Both the position numbers and the translations under genes were made by a program. From Vulcanimicrobiota bacterium (GTDB lineage: Bacteria; Vulcanimicrobiota; Vulcanimicrobiia; Eremiobacterales; Eremiobacteraceae): DNA of 64,000 nucleotides. The stretch spans positions 62,001 to 126,000 of the forward strand of contig JABCYQ010000004.1 in NCBI GenBank assembly GCA_013290125.1, given 5' to 3'. This document shows positions 1 through 8,929 of the stretch, piece after piece. Under the pieces are notes generated by a model that worked only from the letters and a program-made list of their open reading frames with translations, ran no database searches and had not been told where the DNA came from. How positions within the stretch are numbered: the stretch's first letter is position 1; each line of letters starts with the position of its first letter.

Positions 1-20
1 ATACGATGATTAGCGGTGGG

Positions 21-707
21 TCAACCTAGGGCGACGCTGGCTATACGTCGACGCGATCGCTTTTTGGTCGGAGGCAAGTGAGTCGCCTCGATGACGTTGA
101 CCGAACGGAGCAGTCCGCCGAACTGCTCGCGAGCAACTTCATAGCATTCGCAGCTCGCATCGGCGAGTCCGGCTCGATCTAGGAGTGTGATGACACCATG
201 GGCATACTCAATGAATCCGGCCTTCTGAAAAGTCGCAGCGGCGATCGTGACCCCGGAGCGTTGCGTGCCGAGCATCATCGCCAAGTACTCATGAGTAAGC
301 CTAATCTTCGCAGAGCCGACTCGATCGTACGTCATGAGAAGCCATCGCGCACAGCGCTCGTATACATGATGGAGCCGATTGCAGGCGGCCAACTGGCCGA
401 GCATGTTTACGTACGACTGTACGTACCGGTCGAGCAGCTGGCTGAACTTAAGATTGGCCCTTAGCGACTGAAATAATGTCGCATCGATCCTAACGGCGAA
501 CCCTGGGACCTGGCAATAGCACTCGTTTGCAGTGGTCTTCGCGCCCAGCAGCAGCGGGATGGCAGAGACGCCTTCGCGTCCGATCGTTCCGACTTCGATC
601 TGGCCTCCATCCTTCATCCGAGTGACGACGGAGAGCACGCAATCAATAGGAAAATATACGTCATCGATACGGACGTCCGGTTCGTAGATCTCGTCTTTTA
701 CCGACAA
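21..707 (-). CDS. Crp/Fnr-family transcriptional regulator, N-terminus frameshifted
   Basis: Cyclic-nucleotide-binding-type regulator: the stretch containing DDVYFPIDCVLSVV and the following GTIGREGVSA strand are typical of the Crp/Fnr sensor barrel. A C-terminal winged HTH lies at about residues 135-180 (LTHEYLAMMLGTQRSGVT). The intact frame opens only at a TTG at 707, which truncates the first beta strands. The missing N-terminus (ending FNAILTGLGNPEAAAVIKG) is readable just upstream in another minus frame, and removing one base near 722-724 joins the two with family-typical spacing. So this is either a one-base indel pseudogene or a sequencing error. The reading of the family is firm; whether the gene works is unclear. 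Its ligand cannot be read from sequence. Confidence 0.8.
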   Translation of the reverse strand: MSVKDEIYEPDVRIDDVYFPIDCVLSVVTRMKDGGQIEVGTIGREGVSAIPLLLGAKTTANECYCQVPGFAVRIDATLFQSLRANLKFSQLLDRYVQSYVNMLGQLAACNRLHHVYERCARWLLMTYDRVGSAKIRLTHEYLAMMLGTQRSGVTIAAATFQKAGFIEYAHGVITLLDRAGLADASCECYEVAREQFGGLLRSVNVIEATHLPPTKKRSRRRIASVALG

Positions 708-721
708 GTCGACGATCTGGC

Positions 722-879
722 CTGCCCTTGATTACTGCGGCGGCCTCCGGATTCCCAAGCCCGGTGAGAATTGCGTTGAACTTGAGGACTTCAAAGGTTG
801 GCCTTGAGACCGACCGAACCGACTTCGTTTGTTTTAGGCTTTTCACGTCACAATGCAGCTCTAGAAGCGGTGTTTGCAC
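722..879 (-). other. Displaced N-terminal segment of the Crp/Fnr gene
   Basis: In the minus frame that is not continuous with the downstream gene, this stretch encodes the helix and first strand expected at the start of a Crp/Fnr protein. A GTG at 879 is preceded by GGAGAGAGG, a good ribosome-binding site. From 879 to 21 the length is three times an integer plus one, so a single extra base explains the break. The rest of the gap between 707 and 1046 shows no other gene. Confidence 0.5.
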
Positions 880-1045
880 GAACCTCTCTCCGGGAAATTT
901 GGCGGAAATTGCTCGCATCCCTATGTGAAGCCCCGCCCTACCTCGCCGTATTACGCTCATACGTAATACTTTGCGGCTTCGGGTCCGCTTGGAAGTCGAT
1001 TCTATTGGGTATGTTAAGGCAGACTTACTCGCGAGGAGAGATACA

Positions 1046-1264
1046 ATGAAAACACTGACATGCAAGGACCTCGGCGGCAAATGCGGCGAGAAACTTTCGG
1101 CCGGATCGTGGGACGAAGTCGTAACTGTGATGACAAAGCACGTGATGGAGAACCATCCGGATGTGGCTCAACAAATGGAAGCGATGCACAACGAAGACCC
1201 AAAGCGATGGAGCCGAGAGAATAAGCCAAAGTGGGATGCGGCACCCGAGTCGTCAACGGTTTGA
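1046..1264 (+). CDS. DUF1059 small protein (72 aa)
   Basis: The short protein starts MKTLTCKDLGGKCGEKLSAG and contains VMTKHVMENHPDV, the usual pattern of DUF1059: a short beta part with two or three Cys, then a helix that carries His. The ATG at 1046 is chosen because GAGGAGAG lies 6-13 bases upstream; the longer frame has no such site. Function of the family is unknown; it is small and cytosolic. Its 3' end overlaps the end of the convergent membrane protein gene by 12 bases. Confidence 0.75.
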   Translation: MKTLTCKDLGGKCGEKLSAGSWDEVVTVMTKHVMENHPDVAQQMEAMHNEDPKRWSRENKPKWDAAPESSTV

Positions 1265-2971
1265 AAAATCGCCGGCCGTCAATTCCTGAGCCCGCCTGCG
1301 GGCGGTCCCAACATCAATCGCTCCCGACGCGAGCTGTTCAACGAGGTCCGCACGATCGGCGGCTCCTATAGCGGCGAGAGCGGCCGCCACCTCGCGTGCG
1401 ACGGAGCGCAGCAGATCGCGCTCTTCGGGATCGTAATTCTCTTCGTTGTCTCTGTTGCCGACGACAAGTGCGCCGAGCAGGCGGTTCTGCACCGCCATCG
1501 CAAATGCATAGCCGGATGAGCCTAGCGAACCCGGTGCGTCGCCAAGGTCTACATCCGAGAGATATGTTCGCAGGCGCACGAACGCAGCATCGTCGACGTC
1601 CACCGCAGTCGGGAATGCCTCGGAGTCGGAAGCCGCCGCCATCCGGTAGTGCGATCCGTGCTCGAGAAAGACCACCGCGGCAGAACACTTGAACGAATCT
1701 CGCACGGTATCCACGGCGCGATCCAACAACGCATCCGTCTTGCGTATATATCGCGCTTCATCGATATATCGACGCAGCGCCAAGACGGCCGCGCGCCGAT
1801 CGCGGAAGAACAGGCGGTCGATCACGCCCTCCACCCGCTTGTAGCCGAAGTCGAAGGAGAAGGCGAGGACCAGGGCCGCGACCGATTGGGCGATGATGCT
1901 GTCGTTGCGCGAGAGCGTCATGCGCTCGACGAAGGAACTGATCACCGCGAATATCCCGAACACAAGGGTCGTGACGATCGTGAAGACGATCGCGCGGTTG
2001 ATCACAAAGCCGACGTCGATGACGCGATGGCGCAGGATCGCATACGCATAGCCGATCGTGATGACGACGCTCGTCAAAACCGCGGCGCGCAGCGACGGGA
2101 AGAGCAGCCACGTGACCACACCGGAAAATCCGACGACCGTCGACCAGAACAGCCAGCGGACGCGCTGACGCTGCAGACCTCGGGCTCGGATAAACGTCGC
2201 CGCGAGAACGCTGAACATGACCACAAGCGCGAGCACGAGCGCCGGATAGCGAAGCTCGTAAAGCCAGACGATAAAACAGCCGGACGATGCGCGGGCGATG
2301 GAAAACGCGATAGCGTTCGCGCAGAACAAGAGCGCGCACGCCGCGACGACAGCGCGACAGGCAGCGAGCACGCGCGCGGCGATGCTGCCGGCGGCAAGGT
2401 CTTCAAAGGTCAGATACAACGCATACGCCGCGCACCCCGCGAGCACTTGTGCGATGGCTTCGTAGACGTTGCGCCACCCTGGCGCCAGCACGCCGTCGCT
2501 GACCGGCAACAAGGCGATCGCGAAGGCGGAGCTCGCAAGGCCGTAGTGCAGCGATGCGCGATCTCGCCCGCGCCATAGAAGGAAGAGACCGACCAGCAAC
2601 GTCACAAACTTGACGATGACGGACGGCGTCCAGAGCGAGGCCGCTTCGGGCACAGCGACGAGTTCCGTGACTTGCGACGTGACGCCGTCACGCGTGACGA
2701 CGTAGTCGATTCGATCGCCGACGCTGCTGGAGTCTTGCGTCGCAAGAACGCGGTCGTCGATGGACATCCGATCGAGCGCGAGCGTGTCGCCGCGACGAAG
2801 CGGCGTGCCGGACCGCGCGAACGCGGTCGAAACGACCGTGAGACCGCACGAGCCGCTGGGGGCAAATGTCGCACCCGGTCCGCTCTCGCGCGGCAGCGAC
2901 GCGATCTGAATCGCCATCAAGGAGACAGCAAAAGCGGTCACGATCGACGACAACAGCGTGCGCCGGTTCAC
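1253..2971 (-). CDS. Membrane sensor-like protein: PDZ-like, multi-TM and GAF domains, no output domain
   Basis: From the GTG at 2971 the protein has one N-terminal membrane anchor and a periplasmic PDZ-like segment (LRRGDTLALDRMSIDD). About seven to eight membrane helices follow, then a cytoplasmic helix with HRVIDVGFVINRAIVF near the membrane exit. A GAF-like domain follows (CSAAVVFLEHG to LLGALVVGNRDNEENYDPEERDLLRSV). This matches the front half of 7TM-GAF histidine kinases, but the protein ends just after GAF with no HisKA, HATPase or GGDEF domain. A longer start (GTG at 3070) would add a basic tail that looks non-coding. Function: probable sensor or partner protein, by inference. Confidence 0.65.
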   Translation of the reverse strand: MNRRTLLSSIVTAFAVSLMAIQIASLPRESGPGATFAPSGSCGLTVVSTAFARSGTPLRRGDTLALDRMSIDDRVLATQDSSSVGDRIDYVVTRDGVTSQVTELVAVPEAASLWTPSVIVKFVTLLVGLFLLWRGRDRASLHYGLASSAFAIALLPVSDGVLAPGWRNVYEAIAQVLAGCAAYALYLTFEDLAAGSIAARVLAACRAVVAACALLFCANAIAFSIARASSGCFIVWLYELRYPALVLALVVMFSVLAATFIRARGLQRQRVRWLFWSTVVGFSGVVTWLLFPSLRAAVLTSVVITIGYAYAILRHRVIDVGFVINRAIVFTIVTTLVFGIFAVISSFVERMTLSRNDSIIAQSVAALVLAFSFDFGYKRVEGVIDRLFFRDRRAAVLALRRYIDEARYIRKTDALLDRAVDTVRDSFKCSAAVVFLEHGSHYRMAAASDSEAFPTAVDVDDAAFVRLRTYLSDVDLGDAPGSLGSSGYAFAMAVQNRLLGALVVGNRDNEENYDPEERDLLRSVAREVAAALAAIGAADRADLVEQLASGAIDVGTARRRAQELTAGDFSNR

Positions 2972-3099
2972 CCTTACGGATTCTCTTGATGAGAAGCGGT
3001 GCCTCCGGCTGCGCGGGGGCAGGATGGACCTCGCCAATCCACCTAAGTACGGTACGAGTACGCTTGCCACACGCCGCTAAACCTGAGGTACATGCACCC

Positions 3100-4755
3100 A
3101 TGCACCGATCGCTACTCGCATTGATGATCGCCGCCGCGTTCGGCGCGACGCTCGCCGGCTGTTCGAAAATCAGCTCGCAAGCCGGCGCACCGGCTGCGAA
3201 CGGGGGGAATCCCCACACGATTCCCGGCGTCTTGCGCTGGGCCGGCGTCGCCGAGCCGGACACGATGGATCCGGTGGTCGGCAATCAGCAGATCGAAATC
3301 GATCTCTCCATGTTCTGGGCGGGTTATCTTTTCAACTGGAGCGACGAGAACCAGTTCGTTCCGGAGCTGGCCACGGTCGTGCCAACAACTGAGAATGGCG
3401 GCATTAGCGCAGATGGGCTGTCCATCACGTACCATTTGCGCAAGAACGTGAAATGGCAAGACGGGGCGCCGTTCACAGCCGACGACGTCATCTTCTCGTA
3501 CGATGCGGTGATGAACAAAGCGAATAACGTCGGCAGCCAGGTCGGCTATTCCGACATCACGTCGATAGACAAGAAAGACGACTACACGATCGTCGTCCAC
3601 CTGAAGGAGCGCTACGCGCCGTTCATCGCCGCGTTCTTCACGATGTCGGGCACGCCATATCCGATCCTGCCCAAGCATATCCTCGGCAAGTATCCCGATA
3701 TCAACAAAGTGGACTACAACCGGATACCGATCGGCACCGGGCCATTCCGCGTCGTCGAATACGACAAAGGCCGCCTGATCAAGATGGTAGCCAATCCGTC
3801 CTACTGGCGCGGGGCGCCGAAGATCAAGGAGATCGACTACTCGATCATTCCTGACGAGACCACCATCCTCACACAATTGGAGAGCGGCGAACAGGACTTC
3901 GAATACAATGCGCCGGCGTCGCAGGCGCCGAGCCTGGCGGATATCCCCGGTATCCACGTCTTCCACACGCCATTCACCTCATACCGCGAGATCGCGCTCA
4001 ATCTCCGCAATCCCATTCTCGCCGATTTGCAGGTGCGCCGCGCGCTGGCGTACTCGATCAACAAAACGGATCTCATCCATAAGATCTCGCACGATCTGTA
4101 CGTCGTCGCCGACACCGATCAGCCGCCGTTCCTCTGGGCGCACAACACGCACGTCACGACGTACGCGTTCGATCCGGCAAGGGCCAATGCACTGCTCGAT
4201 GCGGACGGCTGGACGATGGGCGCGGACGGGTACCGCCACAAGAACGGTCAGATACTTGAGCTCGGCATGACGGGCACCACCGGCGCCGCAGAGACCGCAA
4301 ATCTCGAAACGGTCGTGCAGGCTTACTGGAAAGCCATCGGGGTGAAGGCAGACGTGAAGAACGTCTACAGCGGACTGTTGTTCGCGTCGTACGGCGCGGG
4401 CGGTGTGTTGCAGAGAGGCAAGTACGATACCGGATTCTATTCCTGGATCAACGGCGTGGATCCCGACGATTCCGTCAATTTCATGTCCAACGAGTTCCCG
4501 GAGAATGGCGGGCAGAATTCGTTCTTCTTCGCGGATTCCAAGCTCGACGCCGCCGAGAACGTCGCGCTGACAGAGTACGATCAAGCCAAGCGTAAAGCGG
4601 CCTACGACACGATCCAGGAAATCCTCGCGGACCAAGTGCCGACGATCTTCATCTGGTATACGGCGCGCCAAGACGTCGCCAACATAGATCTGAAAGGCTA
4701 CAAACCGGCGCACGCCGTGACAACCTTCTGGAACACCTGGGAATGGAGCATCTGA
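3100..4755 (+). CDS. Peptide/solute ABC transporter substrate-binding lipoprotein (SBP_bac_5)
   Basis: Extracytoplasmic binding protein of the DppA/OppA cluster (551 aa). The ATG at 3100 gives a clean lipoprotein signal with lipobox LAGC (Cys21); the open frame extends upstream but has no signal there. Family landmarks include EPDTMDPVVGNQQIEIDLSM, WQDGAPFTADDVIFSYDAVM and IPIGTGPFRVVEYDKG. It would capture a peptide or similar solute for an importer. No permease or ATPase gene is adjacent, and the next gene is a paralogous binding protein that overlaps its 3' end by 13 bases, so the two are probably co-transcribed. The substrate cannot be read from sequence. Confidence 0.9.
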   Translation: MHRSLLALMIAAAFGATLAGCSKISSQAGAPAANGGNPHTIPGVLRWAGVAEPDTMDPVVGNQQIEIDLSMFWAGYLFNWSDENQFVPELATVVPTTENGGISADGLSITYHLRKNVKWQDGAPFTADDVIFSYDAVMNKANNVGSQVGYSDITSIDKKDDYTIVVHLKERYAPFIAAFFTMSGTPYPILPKHILGKYPDINKVDYNRIPIGTGPFRVVEYDKGRLIKMVANPSYWRGAPKIKEIDYSIIPDETTILTQLESGEQDFEYNAPASQAPSLADIPGIHVFHTPFTSYREIALNLRNPILADLQVRRALAYSINKTDLIHKISHDLYVVADTDQPPFLWAHNTHVTTYAFDPARANALLDADGWTMGADGYRHKNGQILELGMTGTTGAAETANLETVVQAYWKAIGVKADVKNVYSGLLFASYGAGGVLQRGKYDTGFYSWINGVDPDDSVNFMSNEFPENGGQNSFFFADSKLDAAENVALTEYDQAKRKAAYDTIQEILADQVPTIFIWYTARQDVANIDLKGYKPAHAVTTFWNTWEWSI

Positions 4756-6383
4756 ACGCCGTGAAACGCGGCGCGGCGCTGCTCGTCGCGCTGGCCGCGC
4801 TCTGCGCGTGCAGCAAAGTCGGCACAAGCGTGGGTGTCTTACCTCACGCGCAGACCGGTCAAGTGCGGATAGTCGGAGCGGGATCGATCGATTCGCTCGT
4901 GCCTGAACTTGCGGGCCTGCAGTCAGCCGTCGACCTCGGCATGTTCTGGGGCGGCTGGCTTTTCATCGTGAACGACCGCGGCGATCTCGAACCGGATCTC
5001 GCGCTCGAAATTCCGAGCCCGCAGAACGGCGGCATCAGCGCGGACGGCCGGACGATCACGTATCATCTGCGCACGGGCGTCAAGTGGCAGGACGGCGTGC
5101 CGTTCGGCGCTGGGGACGTGATCTTCTCGTGGCACGCGATCATGAACCCCGCGAACAACGTCTTGAGCAGATCAGGCTTCGACGACATCGCGTCCATGGA
5201 TGCGCCGAACGATCACACGGTGATCGTGCATCTCAAGCGGCCATATGCGCCGGCCATCGCGCAGTTCTTCGGGCCGGGCCCCGATCCGATGTGCATCCTG
5301 CCGGCGCACATCCTGGCCGGTCTGCACGACATCAATCACGCGGCGTACGACACAAAGCCGATCGGCACTGGACCATTCATGGTCCAGTCGTACCAGCCGG
5401 GCTCCGGAGTCGTCCTCGTCGCCAATCCCAACTACTGGCGTGGTCCGCCGAAGCTGCACGAGATCGACTACCTCTTCGTGCCTGACGCGAACACGCGCGC
5501 GATCATGATGAAGACGGGCGAAGCCGATCTGTACTACGATCCGCCGAACTCGCTCTTACCCGACCTCTCGGCGATCAGCGGCGTGCACGTTTTGCACACG
5601 ATCTTCAACGAGTATTGGTATCTCGTGTTCAACACGCAGCACAAGCCGCTCGACGATGTGCTCGTAAGACGCGCGATCTCTATGGGCACCGACCGAGATT
5701 ACATCGTGAGAACTGTCATGCATGGCGCGGCCGCGCCGGCGCAGGGCGACCAGTTGCCGGGCACGTGGGCCTACGACCCCACGGTCAAAGCACCCCCGTA
5801 TGATCCCACCGCGGCGCGCTCGATGCTGGACGCGGACGGCTGGCTCGTGGGCGCAGACGGCATTCGGGCGAAGGGCGGAAAGCGGCTTGCGATCGTCTTC
5901 GCGTATTCTTCCGGACGCGGTGACTCGGTCCGGCTCGCGCCGATCTTCCAAAGTTTGATGCGCAAGATCGGCGTCGACGTGGAACTCAAATCGTACCCGA
6001 GCGGCTTGTTCGAAGCTGCCGCGGCGGACGGCGGCATCCTCAACTCGGGCAAGTTCGACGTCGCGCACGACGGATGGATATCCGGGGTCGATCCCGATGA
6101 CGACACGGTCTATGCGTGCGACCAGGTGCCGCCGGCAGGTTACAATCACGCCTTTTTCTGTGACAAGCGCATCGACGAGCAAGAGGCGATCGCATTGACG
6201 CACTACGACCGCGCGACGCGTGCGCGCGCCTATTCGCGCATCGACTCGCTGTTGAACGAAGACGCGCCATACGATTTCCTCTACTGGACCAAGCGCGACG
6301 ACGCCGTTCGCGACACGCTTCACGGCTACCGGCCGGCACCGGCCGTCACGGAGTTCTGGAATTCGTGGCAGTGGTCGCAGTGA
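4743..6383 (+). CDS. Second SBP_bac_5 substrate-binding lipoprotein, tandem paralogue
   Basis: This 546-aa protein aligns along its whole length with its upstream neighbour: WQDGVPFGAGDVIFSWHAIM, KPIGTGPFMVQSYQPG and the C-terminal EFWNSWQWSQ versus TFWNTWEWSI. It has a short lipoprotein signal (LVALAALCAC, Cys23). The ATG at 4743 lies inside the preceding gene; GTG at 4761 is an alternative start that keeps the signal. Tandem duplication followed by divergence is the likely origin. The amidohydrolase gene begins 10 bases downstream, which suggests uptake linked to hydrolysis of an imported amide or peptide-like compound; that link is inference. Confidence 0.9.
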   Translation: MEHLNAVKRGAALLVALAALCACSKVGTSVGVLPHAQTGQVRIVGAGSIDSLVPELAGLQSAVDLGMFWGGWLFIVNDRGDLEPDLALEIPSPQNGGISADGRTITYHLRTGVKWQDGVPFGAGDVIFSWHAIMNPANNVLSRSGFDDIASMDAPNDHTVIVHLKRPYAPAIAQFFGPGPDPMCILPAHILAGLHDINHAAYDTKPIGTGPFMVQSYQPGSGVVLVANPNYWRGPPKLHEIDYLFVPDANTRAIMMKTGEADLYYDPPNSLLPDLSAISGVHVLHTIFNEYWYLVFNTQHKPLDDVLVRRAISMGTDRDYIVRTVMHGAAAPAQGDQLPGTWAYDPTVKAPPYDPTAARSMLDADGWLVGADGIRAKGGKRLAIVFAYSSGRGDSVRLAPIFQSLMRKIGVDVELKSYPSGLFEAAAADGGILNSGKFDVAHDGWISGVDPDDDTVYACDQVPPAGYNHAFFCDKRIDEQEAIALTHYDRATRARAYSRIDSLLNEDAPYDFLYWTKRDDAVRDTLHGYRPAPAVTEFWNSWQWSQ

Positions 6384-6393
6384 CGCCGGGCGC

Positions 6394-7920
6394 ATGAGCC
6401 GCGCTGCGGCATTCGTCAACGCCCGCCTGGGCACGCCGGGCGGATTCGTTCCCATAGGTTCGGGCGTGCTCGTGCAAGACGGCCGGATCGTACGCGTGCT
6501 CGAGTCAACGCCGACGGGGCTCGGTGCCGACGTCGAAATCATCGACTGCCGCGGCGGAGCGCTCTATCCAGGCTTCCACGACTGTCACATGCATCTCACC
6601 GCGACGGGCTTGCAGTCCGGCGATCACGACATCAAAACGTGTCGGGATGTCCCCTCGATCCTGGCGCAGATCAAACGGATCCATGAACCGCTCGTCTTCG
6701 CGGCTTCGTACGAAGACCACCGCTTAACAGAGGGGCGGCCACCGCTGCGCAGCGAGCTGGACGCGGTCGCCGGAGATCGCCCATGCCTTCTCTCGCGCAT
6801 CGACGGTCATTCGTGTGTGGTCAATAGCGCCGCCGTCGCGCTTTTCGGCGTGGGCGAAAAAGCGGGCGCCGAGCGCGATGAACGCGGCGAACTCACCGGG
6901 CGGCTGTTCGAAGCGGCGAACTACGCCGCGCAAAATGCGATGTTCGCGGCGCTTCCGTTCAATGCGTTGCGCCGCGCCGATGGCCGCGCTGCCGCGATGG
7001 CGCTGGCGGCGGGAATCACGACCGTGCACAATGTCATCGAGGGCGATCCGTCGCTCGAACATCTTCAATCGGTCTACCGTTCAGACGCGAGCCAGCCGGT
7101 GCGGGTGATCTCGAAGTCGTGCACGTTCAGCGTAGCCAAAGCGCGCGCGCTCGGCGGCCGCGTGTTCGGCGGCGACATCTTCCTCGACGGATCGATCGGT
7201 TCGCGCACGGCTGCCGTGGGACAGGCGTACCAGGACGACCACAAGCATGGGCACGGCAGCCTCTACGTGCAACCGGACCAGCTCGGCGAGCTTTTCGACG
7301 AAGCCGCGGAATCGGGTCTTTCACTGGGCGTGCACGCGATCGGTGATCGAGCGATCGGCGAAGCGATCGCCGCGTGGGAATCGGTGACGGCCCGACGCGG
7401 TCCGCTTCGGGGGCTGCGGCCGTCGATCGATCACTTCGAGATCGCGCTGCCGGATCAGATCGAGCGCGCCGCGCGCTGCGGCTTGCTCTTATCCATGCAG
7501 CCGGCGTTCGACTATCTTTGGGGTGGCGACGACGGCATGTACGCGCGACGCTTCGGCGCCGAGCGCGCCGCCGGCATGAATCTTTTCGCCACCGCGCGCC
7601 GGGCAGGCTGCGTGGTGTGCGGCGGCTCCGATAGCCCAGTGACGAAACTGTCCGCGCTGCTCGGCATCCACAGTCTCGTCAACCATCACGTCGCGGCCGA
7701 ACGCCTCTCGCTTGACGATGCGCTGCGCGCCTATACCGCCGACGCTGCGCTCCTCGCCTACGAAGAGAAGGAGCGCGGCGCGATCTCGCCCGGCATGGCG
7801 GCAGATTTCGCGATCCTTGAACAGCCGCTCCACGTCGTGCCTGCCACGCGCATCAAAGACGTGGCCGTCACGATGACCGTCATCGCCGGCGATGTCCGCT
7901 TCGACGCAGCGGCGAGTTAA
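6394..7920 (+). CDS. Amidohydrolase family protein (YtcJ-like, Amidohydro_3)
   Basis: Metal-dependent hydrolase of 508 aa. N-terminal beta-sandwich residues (FVNARLG...GVLVQDGRIVRV) precede the TIM barrel, which carries the metal site FHDCHMHL, a conserved LGVHAIGDRAI, a later SIDHFEIALP His, and GGSDSPV with the catalytic Asp. The family includes N-substituted formamide deformylases and related exoenzymes; the exact substrate is unknown. It is spaced 10 bases from the second binding-protein gene and reads as the third gene of that operon. There is no signal peptide, so it should act in the cytoplasm on imported solute. Confidence 0.88.
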   Translation: MSRAAAFVNARLGTPGGFVPIGSGVLVQDGRIVRVLESTPTGLGADVEIIDCRGGALYPGFHDCHMHLTATGLQSGDHDIKTCRDVPSILAQIKRIHEPLVFAASYEDHRLTEGRPPLRSELDAVAGDRPCLLSRIDGHSCVVNSAAVALFGVGEKAGAERDERGELTGRLFEAANYAAQNAMFAALPFNALRRADGRAAAMALAAGITTVHNVIEGDPSLEHLQSVYRSDASQPVRVISKSCTFSVAKARALGGRVFGGDIFLDGSIGSRTAAVGQAYQDDHKHGHGSLYVQPDQLGELFDEAAESGLSLGVHAIGDRAIGEAIAAWESVTARRGPLRGLRPSIDHFEIALPDQIERAARCGLLLSMQPAFDYLWGGDDGMYARRFGAERAAGMNLFATARRAGCVVCGGSDSPVTKLSALLGIHSLVNHHVAAERLSLDDALRAYTADAALLAYEEKERGAISPGMAADFAILEQPLHVVPATRIKDVAVTMTVIAGDVRFDAAAS

Positions 7921-7939
7921 TCGAAGGCATCGCGAAACT

Positions 7940-8875
7940 CTAAGCGTAGACGCCGCACGCATCTTTCGCACGACTTATGACCGCCGTTCTGAACTCTGCC
8001 GGCGCGAGCGCTTCGACGGCGCCGCCGAACCCGAGCACGTCGCCAATCGCGACCTCGCGCGATGGATAGGCGACGCGCGCCCTATGGTCGTCCGGGTCGA
8101 ACCGCGATTCCCACCACGCGAGCGCTTCCCGCACATCGTTCTCATCACGCAGGATGCGCAGCTCGACTTCGTAACGCGGCGCGCGGTCGGAAAGCGCCGC
8201 GCTCCATTCACGCCAGAACGACTCCAGATTGAAATCCGCAGGCCACTCGAAGCGCTCGGTCGTCGCCTTCGCGTCGATGATACGCTCGGCGCGAAACACG
8301 CGCATTTCTCCCGCAGAACGCGCCGGCACATACCAGATCCCCGCCTTGGCGACCAGCCCGAGCGGCTCGACGATGCGGCGCGTCACTTTGCCTGTCCGAT
8401 CGCGATAGTGAAGTGCGACGCGAAGATCGCTCCAGATCGCGCGCTGCAATTCCGCGAGGTGTTCGCGCGGCTGGTCGGCTTGCATCCAGCGCTTGGCGTC
8501 GATAAAGATCCTGCCCCGGGCGCGTTCTGCCGATCGACGTTTGTCGGCCGGCAATGCGCCGGCGAGGAGTTCGAGCGAACGAGACAGGCTGCCGCCAAGA
8601 CCCAGGTCGGCAAGCGGATTCGACGCGGAGATAAAGAGCGCGCGGATCTCTTTCTCACCGAGGTTCGTGAGCGCGGCCCGGTAACCGGCGGCAAGCACGA
8701 CGCCGCCGCGCGCGCCACGTTCGGCATAGACGGGGACCCCGGCGGCGCTCAGCGCGTCCACGTCGCGATAGACGGTCCGGGTGGAGACTTCCAGCTCTAC
8801 CGCGAGCACGTGGGCCGGCATCCGGCCCTTCGCCTGCAAGGTCAGAAGCATCATGAGAAGCCGGTCGCTCTTCAT
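7940..8875 (-). CDS. YafY-type transcriptional regulator with HTH_11 and WYL domains
   Basis: The N-terminal winged helix reads MKSDRLLMMLLTLQAKGRM then VSTRTVYRDVDALSAAGVPV, the classical YafY/HTH_11 start (311 aa). The middle region holds the WYL core (residues around IWYVPARSAGEMRVFRAERI), and a WCX-like C-terminus follows. It diverges from a VOC-fold gene, and the 54 bases between contain a perfect 10-bp inverted repeat. By analogy with other WYL/VOC pairs it probably represses or activates both promoters in response to a small ligand. The ligand cannot be told from sequence. Confidence 0.92.
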   Translation of the reverse strand: MKSDRLLMMLLTLQAKGRMPAHVLAVELEVSTRTVYRDVDALSAAGVPVYAERGARGGVVLAAGYRAALTNLGEKEIRALFISASNPLADLGLGGSLSRSLELLAGALPADKRRSAERARGRIFIDAKRWMQADQPREHLAELQRAIWSDLRVALHYRDRTGKVTRRIVEPLGLVAKAGIWYVPARSAGEMRVFRAERIIDAKATTERFEWPADFNLESFWREWSAALSDRAPRYEVELRILRDENDVREALAWWESRFDPDDHRARVAYPSREVAIGDVLGFGGAVEALAPAEFRTAVISRAKDACGVYA

Positions 8876-8894
8876 GCTTCAAGTATTGCAAATA

Positions 8895-8917
8895 TATATG
8901 ACAGTACCTGTCATATA
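8895..8917. promoter_or_regulatory. Palindromic operator between the WYL regulator and VOC gene
   Basis: Perfect inverted repeat: arms TATATGACAG (8895-8904) and CTGTCATATA (8908-8917) with a 3-base centre. It is the only long perfect palindrome in the 54-base divergent promoter region, and it ends just before the AAGGTGA ribosome site of the VOC gene. A homodimeric YafY-type regulator encoded next door is the obvious binder; binding itself is inferred. Confidence 0.75.
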
Positions 8918-8929
8918 AGGTGAGTTACG

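Noticed and set aside
1649-2578. Long plus-strand open frame opposite the membrane GAF gene
   Set aside because: Charged, low-complexity translation mirrors the high-GC codons of the real minus-strand gene; no ribosome site or domain.
3112-3966. Minus-strand open frame opposite the first binding protein
   Set aside because: Arg/Val/Asp-rich shadow typical of antisense of high-GC genes; the plus strand has a lipobox and family motifs.
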